From a bacterium TMED221 (GTDB taxonomy: Bacteria > Actinomycetota > Acidimicrobiia > Actinomarinales > Actinomarinaceae), in assembly GCA_002169115.2 (NCBI GenBank), contig NHJS02000022.1:5703-13941 (forward strand): 8,239 nucleotides of DNA, written 5' to 3'. A model generated the notes under the pieces. That model was not told the DNA's origin and searched no databases. It worked only from the letters and a program-made list of their open reading frames with translations. Position 1 is the stretch's first letter. Each line of letters begins with the position of its first letter. Below, in pieces: positions 1-7,934 of the stretch. The position numbers were made by a program, and so were the translations under genes.

Positions 1-626
1 ATGAATTTAATTTCAAGGGTTTTAAAAATTATCTTAAATCAATTTATCCAATATTTAGAGATATAAGATTCAATCAAATTATTGGTATTATTCCTCAACA
101 TTTTGACGTAATTGTTGTGTCTGTTATCAGTGATTATTCAGCAGTAGGAATATATAGATTTGCAAAAAGATTAATTGAGCCAATTAATTATATAATTTCA
201 ATTTTTAACCCATGGTTACAAAGCAAGTTGAGCCATGAGCATACTTTTCCCATTCAATCATTCTTAAAAAAATTCTTATTTCCACTTATCGTCACAGTTA
301 CTGTTTTTTATGTAGTTTTAGGTAGAACTGTCATAAAATTGATCGGTTCAGAAGAATTTATTTCTTCATATGAGCCGATGCTCATTCTTCTAATAGGTTA
401 TATATGCTACCTGCTCACTTTCTGGATAAGGCAGTATCTACTTTTTAATAAACTAATAAAGTTCCACACATATGGAAAAATTCTGTATTCATTCACATTT
501 ATTTTATTATCATTTCTACTAGGTTCTTCATATGGATTTAATGGCATTGCACTCTCTTTAAGTATCTCAATGATTCTGCAAAAAATATTTGAATATGTTA
601 TTTATAAAAATAAATTAGCCCAATAA
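1..626 (+). CDS. Wzx/MATE-like polysaccharide flippase, C-terminal part (5' end cut by window)
   Basis: Integral membrane protein, most likely of the Wzx/oligosaccharide flippase group (MOP superfamily), which moves lipid-linked glycan units across the cytoplasmic membrane. The frame is open from base 3, so the GTG at 117 is an internal codon and the gene begins before the window; 207 residues are visible against a usual 400-480. What is seen fits the C-terminal half: a segment typical of these proteins (visible residues 31-58, with FDVIVVS and AVGIYRFAKRL), then hydrophobic stretches at about 91-109, 125-145, 157-175 and 178-198, with short basic loops between them and a basic tail. The next gene is a polymerase-like membrane protein 46 bases downstream, as in surface-polysaccharide clusters. 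The substrate cannot be read from the sequence. A different MOP-family transporter is possible, but the neighbours favour a glycan flippase. Confidence 0.75.
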   Translation, partial: EFNFKGFKNYLKSIYPIFRDIRFNQIIGIIPQHFDVIVVSVISDYSAVGIYRFAKRLIEPINYIISIFNPWLQSKLSHEHTFPIQSFLKKFLFPLIVTVTVFYVVLGRTVIKLIGSEEFISSYEPMLILLIGYICYLLTFWIRQYLLFNKLIKFHTYGKILYSFTFILLSFLLGSSYGFNGIALSLSISMILQKIFEYVIYKNKLAQ

Positions 627-660
627 AAATAAAGATTGCCTCAATTAAAAAAACTTTAAT

Positions 661-666
661 TATGAT
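661..666 (+). promoter_or_regulatory. Possible -10 box of a leaderless promoter
   Basis: TATGAT (five of six matches to TATAAT) ends six bases before the ATG at 673, so transcription would start at or next to the start codon. No Shine-Dalgarno sequence precedes this ATG. Leaderless genes with a -10 box in this position are common in Actinobacteria. A poor -35 candidate, TTGCCT at 636-641, lies 19 bases upstream. In DNA this AT-rich a chance match is quite possible. Confidence 0.3.
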
Positions 667-672
667 TACCTT

Positions 673-2001
673 ATGGTAACAAAAAACAAAGTAACTGATT
701 TATTATTACTACTATCACTATTTTGTTATGGCTTAGATGCTTATTCTGTGTTCGGAATACCAGTTTCCTGGGTAGGTTTAGTAGCAATTTTTGCTATTGC
801 AATTATGAGAGATTATAAAATCCTCCTAAACTTTAATTTGTACTTCCTTTTGGCTCTATTTCTAGCGCCATCTTTTATCGATTTAATCCCATTAGGAATT
901 GATGGATTAAATCAAAACTTACAGCTTAGACTATTCAATATTGCCTCTTTTTTAGTGGTTATTCATTTTGCAATGGGATATTTTGAAGCAAACAGCAATG
1001 AGAATTTTTTAAACCTATTACAAAAACTTATTCTAATTTTCTCTATATACGCAATATATGTTTACTTTGCGCAAATTTATGACTTGCCTGAGGTTATTAG
1101 AAATAGGTCTAATACGGGATTGTTAGGAGATTCATTACAAACTACTTTCTGGCAACATGAGCCCCACAGAGCAATGGGTTCATTCAGAGAACCTGTATTA
1201 CTCTCTTCTATGTTGCTTCCCTTATATCTTCTGTATCTCTTTAGTGCTGAAAAGTTTAACATTGTTACTGTTATTGTTACTTCTTTAGCAATCGGCTTAA
1301 CGCGTAGTGATTTAGTAAGGATTTATTGCTTCGTTCTTTTACTTGTGTTAATTATCAGTTATTTCAAAAGAAAAATGATCCATCAAGCAATTTATCCAAT
1401 ATTACTTATTTTATTATTTTCTTTGATAGGAGTTAAAGAATGTGATCTAAATCCACAAAGTGAAGATTGTATAACTTCTAATATTAAGTCTTCTTCTATA
1501 GAGGCAGTCATATTTACTGATATTGGAGAAACACTTGCTATTGGTAGTGATAGGAGTAATGTAGTAGATTATTTTATTTTTTCATTTAAGTCCCTATCTC
1601 CACAGGGAATCACAAATATAAATTCTGGGTTTAGTAATTATCTTTCGCAAGAAATCCAACAAGAAATGTATTTTACTAATAGGTCACTACCAAACTATTT
1701 ATTAAAAAGATTTGAAGCAAAGAACTTTGGTACAGGAAACTATTCATTATTAAAGTACTCTCCAAATGTACAGAACCTTTTTGTGAATAATGCACTATCT
1801 CTTGGTGCACCATTTATAGCCATATTATTTGTTATTTTTATTAATCTGTGGATTTCTGAGAAGAAAGATTTAAATTTTTATATATATCTTTCCGTTTTAT
1901 TATTTTTTTTCATAACTCCAATTGAAGAATTTAATACTTTTTCTGCTCTAATTATTGGTGCTGGGTATAACATGATTCTTAAAGATAAAAGTAATAGATA
2001 A
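673..2001 (+). CDS. Wzy/O-antigen ligase-like polysaccharide polymerase
   Basis: Polytopic membrane protein of 442 residues, a usual size for Wzy/O-antigen polymerase-like proteins, which join lipid-linked repeat units on the outer face of the membrane. About 11-12 hydrophobic segments are visible: several in residues 7-135, four in 175-254, and three in 373-436. They are separated by one long polar loop at about 255-372. Family-like features are the segment HRAMGSFREP (165-174), LTRSDLVR (209-216) just after a membrane segment, and the NLFVNNALSLGAP stretch (368-380) re-entering the membrane; Arg residues in extracytoplasmic loops are important in known Wzy proteins. The long loop holds two Cys (257 and 266) that could form a disulfide. 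The ATG at 673 is the first in frame and has no visible ribosome binding site. The stop shares its last base with the serC start. Wzy sequences diverge strongly, so the substrate is unknown and a ligase or exopolysaccharide role is equally open. Confidence 0.65.
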   Translation: MVTKNKVTDLLLLLSLFCYGLDAYSVFGIPVSWVGLVAIFAIAIMRDYKILLNFNLYFLLALFLAPSFIDLIPLGIDGLNQNLQLRLFNIASFLVVIHFAMGYFEANSNENFLNLLQKLILIFSIYAIYVYFAQIYDLPEVIRNRSNTGLLGDSLQTTFWQHEPHRAMGSFREPVLLSSMLLPLYLLYLFSAEKFNIVTVIVTSLAIGLTRSDLVRIYCFVLLLVLIISYFKRKMIHQAIYPILLILLFSLIGVKECDLNPQSEDCITSNIKSSSIEAVIFTDIGETLAIGSDRSNVVDYFIFSFKSLSPQGITNINSGFSNYLSQEIQQEMYFTNRSLPNYLLKRFEAKNFGTGNYSLLKYSPNVQNLFVNNALSLGAPFIAILFVIFINLWISEKKDLNFYIYLSVLLFFFITPIEEFNTFSALIIGAGYNMILKDKSNR

Positions 2002-3065
2002 TGATCAAATATAACTTCTCTCCGGGACCAGCGAAATTAAATAATTCTGTATTAGAGATAGTTAATAAAAATATTATAGAATATCAAGAAGAAGGGATAT
2101 CTATTTTAGAAATCTCTCATAGGAGTGATAGCTTTGAAAAAATTCTAGAAACAACAAAAAAGAATTTAATAGAATTATTAAAGATACCTTCAAACTATCA
2201 GATTCTATTCCTTCAAGGAGGAGCAACATTTCAAAATACTTTTTTAGGAAACAACATAAACCAAAAGAAATCAACATCAAATTTAATTACAGGAACCTGG
2301 GGGCAAAAAACTTATGAAGATTTTATTAAAATTAGAGATTCAAAAAAAATTTTATTAGAAAATAATCAAATCTTAGAGTTTTTAAATCAACCACTGTCAG
2401 ATGACATTCAAAATACTGATTATATGCATATTACTTCAAATGAAACAATTGAAGGAATCCAGATAAGTAACTTTAACAAGATAGAAAATGATTTAATAAT
2501 TGATAGCTCTTCTGATATAGGATCTTATATATTCGACTGGGATAACGTAGCATATCTTTATGCTGGTGCACAAAAGAACCTGGGTATACCTGGGGTAACT
2601 ATTTCGGTGGTTAGAGATGACTTTATTGAAAGAAATGATAACCCCACGTATCTTAATTTATATAAATTGATTAATAAAGACTCTCTTTTAAACACTCCGC
2701 CAACTTTTGCAATATATGTTTTGAGCCTTGTTACTGATTGGATGTTAGCTATGGGTGGTATAGATTATTTTGAAAGGCAATCAATAGAGTACTCATCTGA
2801 TGTCTATGCATTACTTGAAAGATACGATGACCACGTTATCTTGCCAGTTGAAAATTCTTTAAGGAGTCGGATGAATATTGTTTTTAATTTTAAAAATGAA
2901 AAAAATGAACAAGCTTTTATTAAGGAATCTCTAGACCATGGCATCATCGGCATAAAAGGCCATCGTAGTGTGGGTGGGGTTAGGATTAGTTTATATAACT
3001 CTATTGATAGGCCTTCAGTAGATTATTTACTAGGATTCATGAATTCTTTTTTTCAAAAATTATGA
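2001..3065 (+). CDS. serC: Phosphoserine aminotransferase SerC
   Basis: Cytosolic PLP enzyme of the class V aminotransferase group that interconverts 3-phosphohydroxypyruvate plus glutamate with O-phosphoserine plus 2-oxoglutarate, in serine and possibly pyridoxal-phosphate synthesis. The 354 residues match the E. coli-type SerC in length and motifs: NFSPGPAKL at 5-13, SHRS at 39-42 (phosphate-binding His-Arg), QGGAT at 72-76, the PLP-stacking Trp of GTWGQ (W100), SNETIEG at 146-152, DSSSD with the pyridine-binding Asp (D168), AGAQKN with the Schiff-base Lys (K192), TPPTFAIY at 232-239, and GHRSVGGVRIS at 320-330. No expected catalytic residue is missing. The ATG at 2001 overlaps the preceding stop (TAATG), and the stop overlaps the next start in ATGA, so translational coupling is likely. 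No serA or serB lies in the window; the partner is the SerK/DUF1015-like protein downstream. Confidence 0.95.
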   Translation: MIKYNFSPGPAKLNNSVLEIVNKNIIEYQEEGISILEISHRSDSFEKILETTKKNLIELLKIPSNYQILFLQGGATFQNTFLGNNINQKKSTSNLITGTWGQKTYEDFIKIRDSKKILLENNQILEFLNQPLSDDIQNTDYMHITSNETIEGIQISNFNKIENDLIIDSSSDIGSYIFDWDNVAYLYAGAQKNLGIPGVTISVVRDDFIERNDNPTYLNLYKLINKDSLLNTPPTFAIYVLSLVTDWMLAMGGIDYFERQSIEYSSDVYALLERYDDHVILPVENSLRSRMNIVFNFKNEKNEQAFIKESLDHGIIGIKGHRSVGGVRISLYNSIDRPSVDYLLGFMNSFFQKL

Positions 3066-3727
3066 TAATCAATAACTTTGAAAAATATAACTTTAAAGAC
3101 TCTGAGGTCACTGGAATCATAACTTCCATTAATTTCTCAAAAGAGAAAGATGTTGAGATAATATTACACGAAGAAACTCAAGACAAATTTGAACAGGTTA
3201 GAGATTTAGAGACTGTTAAATCTTTTCCACCACTAGTTTTTTCCACAGGAGCAGATCGAGATCTTACTAATATCTTAAATGGTTCCAAAGAAATAAAGAA
3301 GTTAATACTATTAGATGGACACCATCGGTTTGAACACCTTAATCTATATAATTACGACTATCCCATACCAGTAGTTCTAATCTCGAACCAAGATGTTACA
3401 GTTCAATCATATAATTCAAAAATAAATGTAGATAAAAAGACATTTATAGATCATCTTTTTGCAAGTAGTTTTAAACCGTCTTCTTCTTCCAAATATTTTA
3501 TAGAGATTGAAGATTGTAAATATTCAAATATAAAAATAGAAAGCATATATGAATTGTATGATTTTAAAAGAAAATTAATAAATCACGATTTCATTATTCC
3601 AATTCCTAACGATATTGTTAACGTCGATGATTTGATTATAAACTTTACACCAATTCAGCTTGTAGAGTTTTATAAGGAGAATTATTTATTTCCTCCAAAA
3701 TCAACATGGATTTCTCCTAGAATCTAA
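3062..3727 (+). CDS. Compact DUF1015/SerK-like protein, possible free-serine kinase
   Basis: A 221-residue soluble protein with no signal peptide or membrane segment. Three landmarks place it with DUF1015: an N-terminal stretch ending in HEET (36-39, the family's HExT) followed by a segment leading to FPPLVFST (55-62), the signature LLDGHHRFEHL (83-93), and near the C-terminus FPPKSTWISPRI (210-221), the end-motif of the family. DUF1015 proteins are usually about 400 residues, so roughly the first 90 residues and part of the middle are absent. The DGHHR motif and a similar C-terminal segment also occur in the archaeal free-serine kinase SerK (ParB/sulfiredoxin-like fold), where the Asp of DGHHR is catalytic and a Glu acts as base; D85 and E37 or E38 would be the candidates here. 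The 4-base overlap with serC links the protein to O-phosphoserine. Family membership is well supported; kinase activity is inferred from motif and neighbour only. Confidence 0.65.
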   Translation: MIINNFEKYNFKDSEVTGIITSINFSKEKDVEIILHEETQDKFEQVRDLETVKSFPPLVFSTGADRDLTNILNGSKEIKKLILLDGHHRFEHLNLYNYDYPIPVVLISNQDVTVQSYNSKINVDKKTFIDHLFASSFKPSSSSKYFIEIEDCKYSNIKIESIYELYDFKRKLINHDFIIPIPNDIVNVDDLIINFTPIQLVEFYKENYLFPPKSTWISPRI

Positions 3728-3734
3728 TTTGATT

Positions 3735-4832
3735 ATGAAAGTATGTCATGTAATAAATACACTTAATAGGGGAGGTGCAGAAACACATTTATTTGATTTA
3801 GTACACCAACAAACACTCAAAAGCTATGAGGTTGAATTAGTTGTAATTGGATCTGACAGAGAGAATATAATGTCACTTGAAGAAGAATTCAAAAATTTAC
3901 AAATTCGAATTAAAAGGCTTAATGGCCCAAGAATGTTCAATATCTCATCATACTTCAGGCTTTATTCTCACATTAAAACAAATAAATACCAGGTTATCCA
4001 CTCTCACCAACCTAGAAGTGACTTTATGCTATACGTCGTTCGAAAATTTAATACTTCTTTTAGATGGATAGTTAGTGTTCATGGTAAATACGATACATAC
4101 TTAGAAAGAACAAAAATATCTAATACTATAAAGAAAAGATTTATGCACTTGTTAGCTAGATACTGGGAAAAAGCTGATGCAGTCATAGCGATCTCCGATG
4201 CAGTTAGTGATTGGATTGTTGATCTAAATAAAAAAATTAGACCTACAGCTATTCCTTACTGGGTTGATCAAAGCAACTTAAATTCATCAAATACATTTGG
4301 AGAAGATATTTCAATTGGCTTTCTAGGAAGGCTTAATAAAAATAAGGGCATTGAAGAATTACTTTTAGCTTTTAATAAACTTGACACTACAAACCTCATG
4401 CTCACAATAGGCGGATATTCAGAACCCGCATATCTTGAATACTTAAAATCAATCTCAAATGAAGAAAGTTATAAAAAAATTAAATATCTTGGGTATGTTT
4501 CAAATAGAAAAACATTTTATGAATCTGTCGATTTATTTGTTTTTCCTTCATTTTCAGAGGGCTTAGGACTCGTGTTACTTGAGGCAATGAGTTTTTCAAA
4601 AGTATGTGTAACTAGAGACATACTTCCAATGAATACCTACCTTACAAAAGATAGTGGTTACTTATTTAATAACAATGAAGAACTACTGACTTCTTTAATG
4701 GAAGCTATTGAAGATTTAAGAAGAGATAACAAAAAAATAAAATCAAAATTGTTTAATATTGAACAAATGGTTAAAAAATCAAGTGCAGAAATAATTTTTC
4801 CAATGATAGAAAAGGTTTACCAAAGTGAGTGA
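3735..4832 (+). CDS. Family 4 glycosyltransferase (GT-B fold)
   Basis: Retaining glycosyltransferase of the GT4 type, cytoplasmic or membrane-associated, transferring sugar from an activated donor to a growing glycan. With the flippase and polymerase genes upstream it probably helps build a surface polysaccharide. The 365 residues show the two-domain GT-B layout. The N-terminal half has CHVINTLNRGGAETH (4-18, acceptor-side glycine loop), a VIHSHQPRSD strand (88-96) and SVHGKYD (114-120). The C-terminal half has IGFLGRLNKNKGIEELL (194-210, donor-binding) and the EX7E motif in SEGLGLVLLEAM, with the two Glu at 275 and 283. The chosen start is the ATG at 3735, seven bases after the preceding stop; a TTG two codons upstream (3729) is in frame but adds nothing conserved. 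No clear ribosome binding site is seen. Sugar and acceptor cannot be assigned. Confidence 0.88.
   Translation: MKVCHVINTLNRGGAETHLFDLVHQQTLKSYEVELVVIGSDRENIMSLEEEFKNLQIRIKRLNGPRMFNISSYFRLYSHIKTNKYQVIHSHQPRSDFMLYVVRKFNTSFRWIVSVHGKYDTYLERTKISNTIKKRFMHLLARYWEKADAVIAISDAVSDWIVDLNKKIRPTAIPYWVDQSNLNSSNTFGEDISIGFLGRLNKNKGIEELLLAFNKLDTTNLMLTIGGYSEPAYLEYLKSISNEESYKKIKYLGYVSNRKTFYESVDLFVFPSFSEGLGLVLLEAMSFSKVCVTRDILPMNTYLTKDSGYLFNNNEELLTSLMEAIEDLRRDNKKIKSKLFNIEQMVKKSSAEIIFPMIEKVYQSE
4811..4815 (+). promoter_or_regulatory. Ribosome binding site of leuS
   Basis: AAAGG lies nine bases before the GTG at 4825, inside the end of the glycosyltransferase gene. It is one of the few recognisable Shine-Dalgarno sequences in the window and supports the GTG as the true start. 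Confidence 0.5.
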
Positions 4833-7257
4833 TTATAAATTTTCAGAATTTGAAAAAAAATGGCAAAGTAACTGGGCTAATTCAAATCTTGGTAAATGTG
4901 ATTTAAATTCACAAAAGCCAAAGTTTTATAATTTATGTATGTATCCATATCCCTCTGGAGATTTGCACATGGGGCATATAAGAAACTACACAATTGGTGA
5001 TGTGATTACGCGATATAAAAAACTAATTGGCTATAACGTACTCTCACCAATGGGTTGGGATTCTTTTGGCCTTCCTGCGGAAAATGCAGCAATAAAAACA
5101 GGTATACATCCTAAGAAATTTACTGAAGACAGAATGAAAAACATGAAAGATCAAATAATTAGACTTGGGTCGTTATATGACTGGGATAGGGAAGTTGCTG
5201 CACATACAGAGGAATACTACAAGTGGACTCAATATTTATTCATACAACTTTTCAACAATGATTTAGCCTATAAAAAAGATGCTCCGGTCAATTGGTGCAC
5301 CTCTTGTAAAACTGTTCTAGCTAATGAACAAGTTATTGAAGGAAATTGTGATAGATGTGATGCAATTGTCACTCAGAAAAATCTTAATCAGTGGTTTTTA
5401 AGTATTTCAAAATACTCTGAAGAACTTCTGAGTGGACTTAATGATATTGGAGATTGGCCAGAAAATGTTAAATCAATGCAGAAAAACTGGATTGGAAAAT
5501 CTGTAGGAGCACAATTTAATCTTGAAGTAACGGATAGTGATATATCCATAGAAGTGTTTACCACCAGACCTGATACGTTATTCGGTATGACCTTTGCTGT
5601 AATATCTCCAGAACACAAATTAATGAAAAATATCCTTGATCTATCTAAAAATCAGGAAAATATTAAAAATTATATTTCTTCAGCTTCCTCAAAGTCTGAA
5701 TTTGAGAGAATGTCTATTACTAAAGAGAAGACGGGAGTTGATACAGGGTTGTTTGTTATTAATCCGCTCACTAATGAATCAATACCACTGTGGATTGCAG
5801 ACTATGTTTTAATCAACTATGGAACTGGTGCAATAATGGCAGTTCCTGGTCATGATCAAAGAGATTATGATTTTGCTAAAAAGTACAATATAGAGATTAA
5901 ACAGGTGATAAAGGATCCCAGTAAAGAAGTAGGTATTGAGTTAGAAGCCTATACAGGACATGGAGAGTTAGTTAATTCAGGTAACTTTGATGGACTAAAT
6001 TCCCATGAGGAAGCTTCTTCTAAGATTATTAAAAAATTGACAGAGAGTAACATAGGTTCTGCAAAAACAACTTATAGACTTAGAGATTGGCTAATCAGTA
6101 GACAAAGATATTGGGGATGTCCAATACCTCTAGTAAATTGTGATAAGTGTGGACTTGTTGCAGAAAAATTTGAAAACTTACCCGTCAAACTTCCTGAAAT
6201 TGATGATTATTTTAATACCGATGGGTCACCTTTGTCTAAAAGTGAGAGTTTCGTTAATGTAAATTGTCCTGAATGTGGAAATCCAGCAACAAGAGAAACT
6301 GATACTATGGATACTTTTGTTGATTCATCATGGTATTTTATGAGATACCTAGACCCTAAAAATTTAGGAAAGCCATTTAATGAAGAGCACATAAATAATT
6401 GGCTACCTGTAGACCAATATATTGGAGGAGTTGAGCATGCTATTCTGCACTTACTTTATTCCCGCTTTTTTGTTAAAGCACTAAGAGATCTGAACATGGT
6501 TAAAGTTAATGAACCTTTCGAGAATCTTTTCTCACAAGGCATGATAAATTTTAAGGGATCAAAAATGTCAAAATCAAAAGGAAACATAGTTGATCCAGAA
6601 GGTTATTTTAAAAGTCACGGTGCAGATGCTTTAAGACTGTACATTTTATTTATGGCCCCACCAAGTGATGGAGTTGAATGGAACGATGGAGGAATAGAGG
6701 GTACGAGGAGATTCTTGTTTAGGTTATGGGATAACCTTGAGACAATCTCAGAATTAGAAGAGATTGATTCAAAAAATAGCGATGAAGAAAAATTAGAAAT
6801 TTATTTAAACCAAACTATTGATTCAGTAACCAAGCACCTCGAAAAATTTGAATTCAATACAGCGGTGTCTGACCTAATGAAAATCAATAATCAAATTACT
6901 GATTACATAAAGAACAACAAAGTAATTTCCTCTGAAGTAAAAAAATCAACATTACAAAATGTATGTTTATTATTAAATCCATTTGCTCCACATATATCAT
7001 CAGAAATCTTTCAGAGAAATTTTAACACAGAAATTACTGAACATAATTGGCCATCAGTAAATAAAGAAAAAATAAAAAACCCAACATATGAGTTAGTAGT
7101 TCAAGTTAATGGTAAAAAGAAACATGCTATAGAAGCTTCTAGGGGATTACAGCAAACAGAGATTGAACAATTATGTTTTGAGAATTTTAAACTAGTCGTT
7201 AAAGACTATAAAAAAGTAATTTTTGTACAAGATAAGATAATAAATTACGTAGGTTGA
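4825..7257 (+). CDS. leuS: Leucyl-tRNA synthetase
   Basis: Cytosolic class Ia aminoacyl-tRNA synthetase that charges tRNA-Leu with leucine. The 810 residues are complete for a bacterial LeuRS. Visible features in order: the HIGH-type ATP motif HMGH (48-51); a zinc-finger module with Cys pairs at 158/161 and 175/178; the CP1 editing domain with TTRPDT (246-251) and GHDQRD (342-347), whose Asp is needed to hydrolyse mischarged tRNA; a second set of Cys pairs (439/442 and 481/484); DTMDTFVDSSWYF (493-505); the KMSKS loop (580-584); a helical anticodon-binding domain; and a C-terminal domain with VVQVNGK (758-764). The start is GTG at 4825, overlapping the glycosyltransferase by 8 bases; the N-terminus DYKFSEFEKKWQ aligns with the usual LeuRS start, so nothing is missing. 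Editing and catalytic residues look intact. The gene ends one base into the next ATG. Confidence 0.97.
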   Translation: MSDYKFSEFEKKWQSNWANSNLGKCDLNSQKPKFYNLCMYPYPSGDLHMGHIRNYTIGDVITRYKKLIGYNVLSPMGWDSFGLPAENAAIKTGIHPKKFTEDRMKNMKDQIIRLGSLYDWDREVAAHTEEYYKWTQYLFIQLFNNDLAYKKDAPVNWCTSCKTVLANEQVIEGNCDRCDAIVTQKNLNQWFLSISKYSEELLSGLNDIGDWPENVKSMQKNWIGKSVGAQFNLEVTDSDISIEVFTTRPDTLFGMTFAVISPEHKLMKNILDLSKNQENIKNYISSASSKSEFERMSITKEKTGVDTGLFVINPLTNESIPLWIADYVLINYGTGAIMAVPGHDQRDYDFAKKYNIEIKQVIKDPSKEVGIELEAYTGHGELVNSGNFDGLNSHEEASSKIIKKLTESNIGSAKTTYRLRDWLISRQRYWGCPIPLVNCDKCGLVAEKFENLPVKLPEIDDYFNTDGSPLSKSESFVNVNCPECGNPATRETDTMDTFVDSSWYFMRYLDPKNLGKPFNEEHINNWLPVDQYIGGVEHAILHLLYSRFFVKALRDLNMVKVNEPFENLFSQGMINFKGSKMSKSKGNIVDPEGYFKSHGADALRLYILFMAPPSDGVEWNDGGIEGTRRFLFRLWDNLETISELEEIDSKNSDEEKLEIYLNQTIDSVTKHLEKFEFNTAVSDLMKINNQITDYIKNNKVISSEVKKSTLQNVCLLLNPFAPHISSEIFQRNFNTEITEHNWPSVNKEKIKNPTYELVVQVNGKKKHAIEASRGLQQTEIEQLCFENFKLVVKDYKKVIFVQDKIINYVG

Positions 7258-7934
7258 TGACTAAGTTACTTATTACAGAAAAACTTATTACTAATAAACA
7301 AGATTTTATTAAATTCTCAAATATTCAAGACACTGTCGAATTTATAAAATATAGTGATTTTTCTTCAAACACTACAGCGTCACTATTTGAAGAGAACAAT
7401 ATTAAATTTATATATGACCAATTTGTTAATTTCAGAGATTTATCAAATAGTAACTATAAATTCTCATCTAACTGTATTTTTCAAATTAAAAAGAACAGTT
7501 TAAGTAAATTTTCCGAAGTGTCTAAGGACATAGAAGTCATTGAAGGCTCAATTAAAGATAATGATAAATTTTTGCCATGGGATCTGAGCAATATTATATT
7601 TAATAAAAAACAGTCACTTTCAAACGAAGTTATTTCTAAATTTTGTAGTGATGAAAATTTATTTAGACAATTTATTTCTTACCTCAACAAAGAGCTTTTA
7701 AGGATTAATTTATTGAACGATAATGATGTAGAAAAAATTTCACAATTGCTAGATGAGAAAATAGATTTTAAATATGAATTAGCTGAAAGAAGATTAAGTA
7801 ATATAAGTATAGCTAACTTAGAAAAGTCATTTCACCAACTAAAGAAGATTGAGATGCTAATGAATAAATCAGGGTTTAATCAAGAAAACAATAAAAGGTT
7901 TGTAGTTGGTGTTAAACAGCTTTTAGAGTTTTGA
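7257..7934 (+). CDS. Probable short DNA polymerase III delta subunit (HolA-like)
   Basis: A 225-residue soluble protein without an obvious catalytic motif. It is proposed as a reduced delta subunit of the clamp loader, which opens the sliding clamp for loading onto DNA. The evidence is mainly position: it lies directly after leuS and convergent with rpsT, where actinobacteria carry holA. The sequence pattern agrees weakly: a SLFEENNIKFIYD-type segment near residues 42-54 resembles the SxSLFxxRRxVxV region of HolA; a helical stretch with ELLRINLLND follows; and the C-terminal helices (ELAERRLSN, then about 165-225) resemble the HolA collar domain. Usual HolA is about 320-340 residues; here the first 40-50 residues, with the GxExYL motif, and other parts are missing or unrecognisable. 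The ATG at 7257 overlaps the leuS stop by one base and has AGG at 7251-7253; the TTG at 7254 is in frame but less likely. If it is not HolA, its function is unknown. Confidence 0.45.
   Translation: MTKLLITEKLITNKQDFIKFSNIQDTVEFIKYSDFSSNTTASLFEENNIKFIYDQFVNFRDLSNSNYKFSSNCIFQIKKNSLSKFSEVSKDIEVIEGSIKDNDKFLPWDLSNIIFNKKQSLSNEVISKFCSDENLFRQFISYLNKELLRINLLNDNDVEKISQLLDEKIDFKYELAERRLSNISIANLEKSFHQLKKIEMLMNKSGFNQENNKRFVVGVKQLLEF

Noticed and set aside
1..66. Short open frame beginning with ATG at base 1
   Set aside because: It is only 21 codons, in a different frame from the flippase, whose reading frame is open and matches the family from base 3.
117..119. GTG as start of the flippase gene
   Set aside because: The same frame continues upstream to the window edge with family-like sequence, so this GTG is an internal Val codon.
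643..661. Perfect 7-bp inverted repeat (AATTAAA / TTTAATT) between flippase and polymerase genes
   Set aside because: The stem is entirely A/T and no T-run follows, so it is unlikely to be a terminator; such repeats are expected by chance in this base composition.
3877..4071. 64-codon frame inside the glycosyltransferase gene
   Set aside because: It overlaps conserved GT4 sequence in another frame and has no family-like features of its own.
5388..5618. Open frame of 76 codons on the - strand inside leuS
   Set aside because: It lies antisense to conserved LeuRS sequence including the editing domain and resembles no protein; the same holds for the smaller - strand frames at 1077-1262 and 6207-6392.
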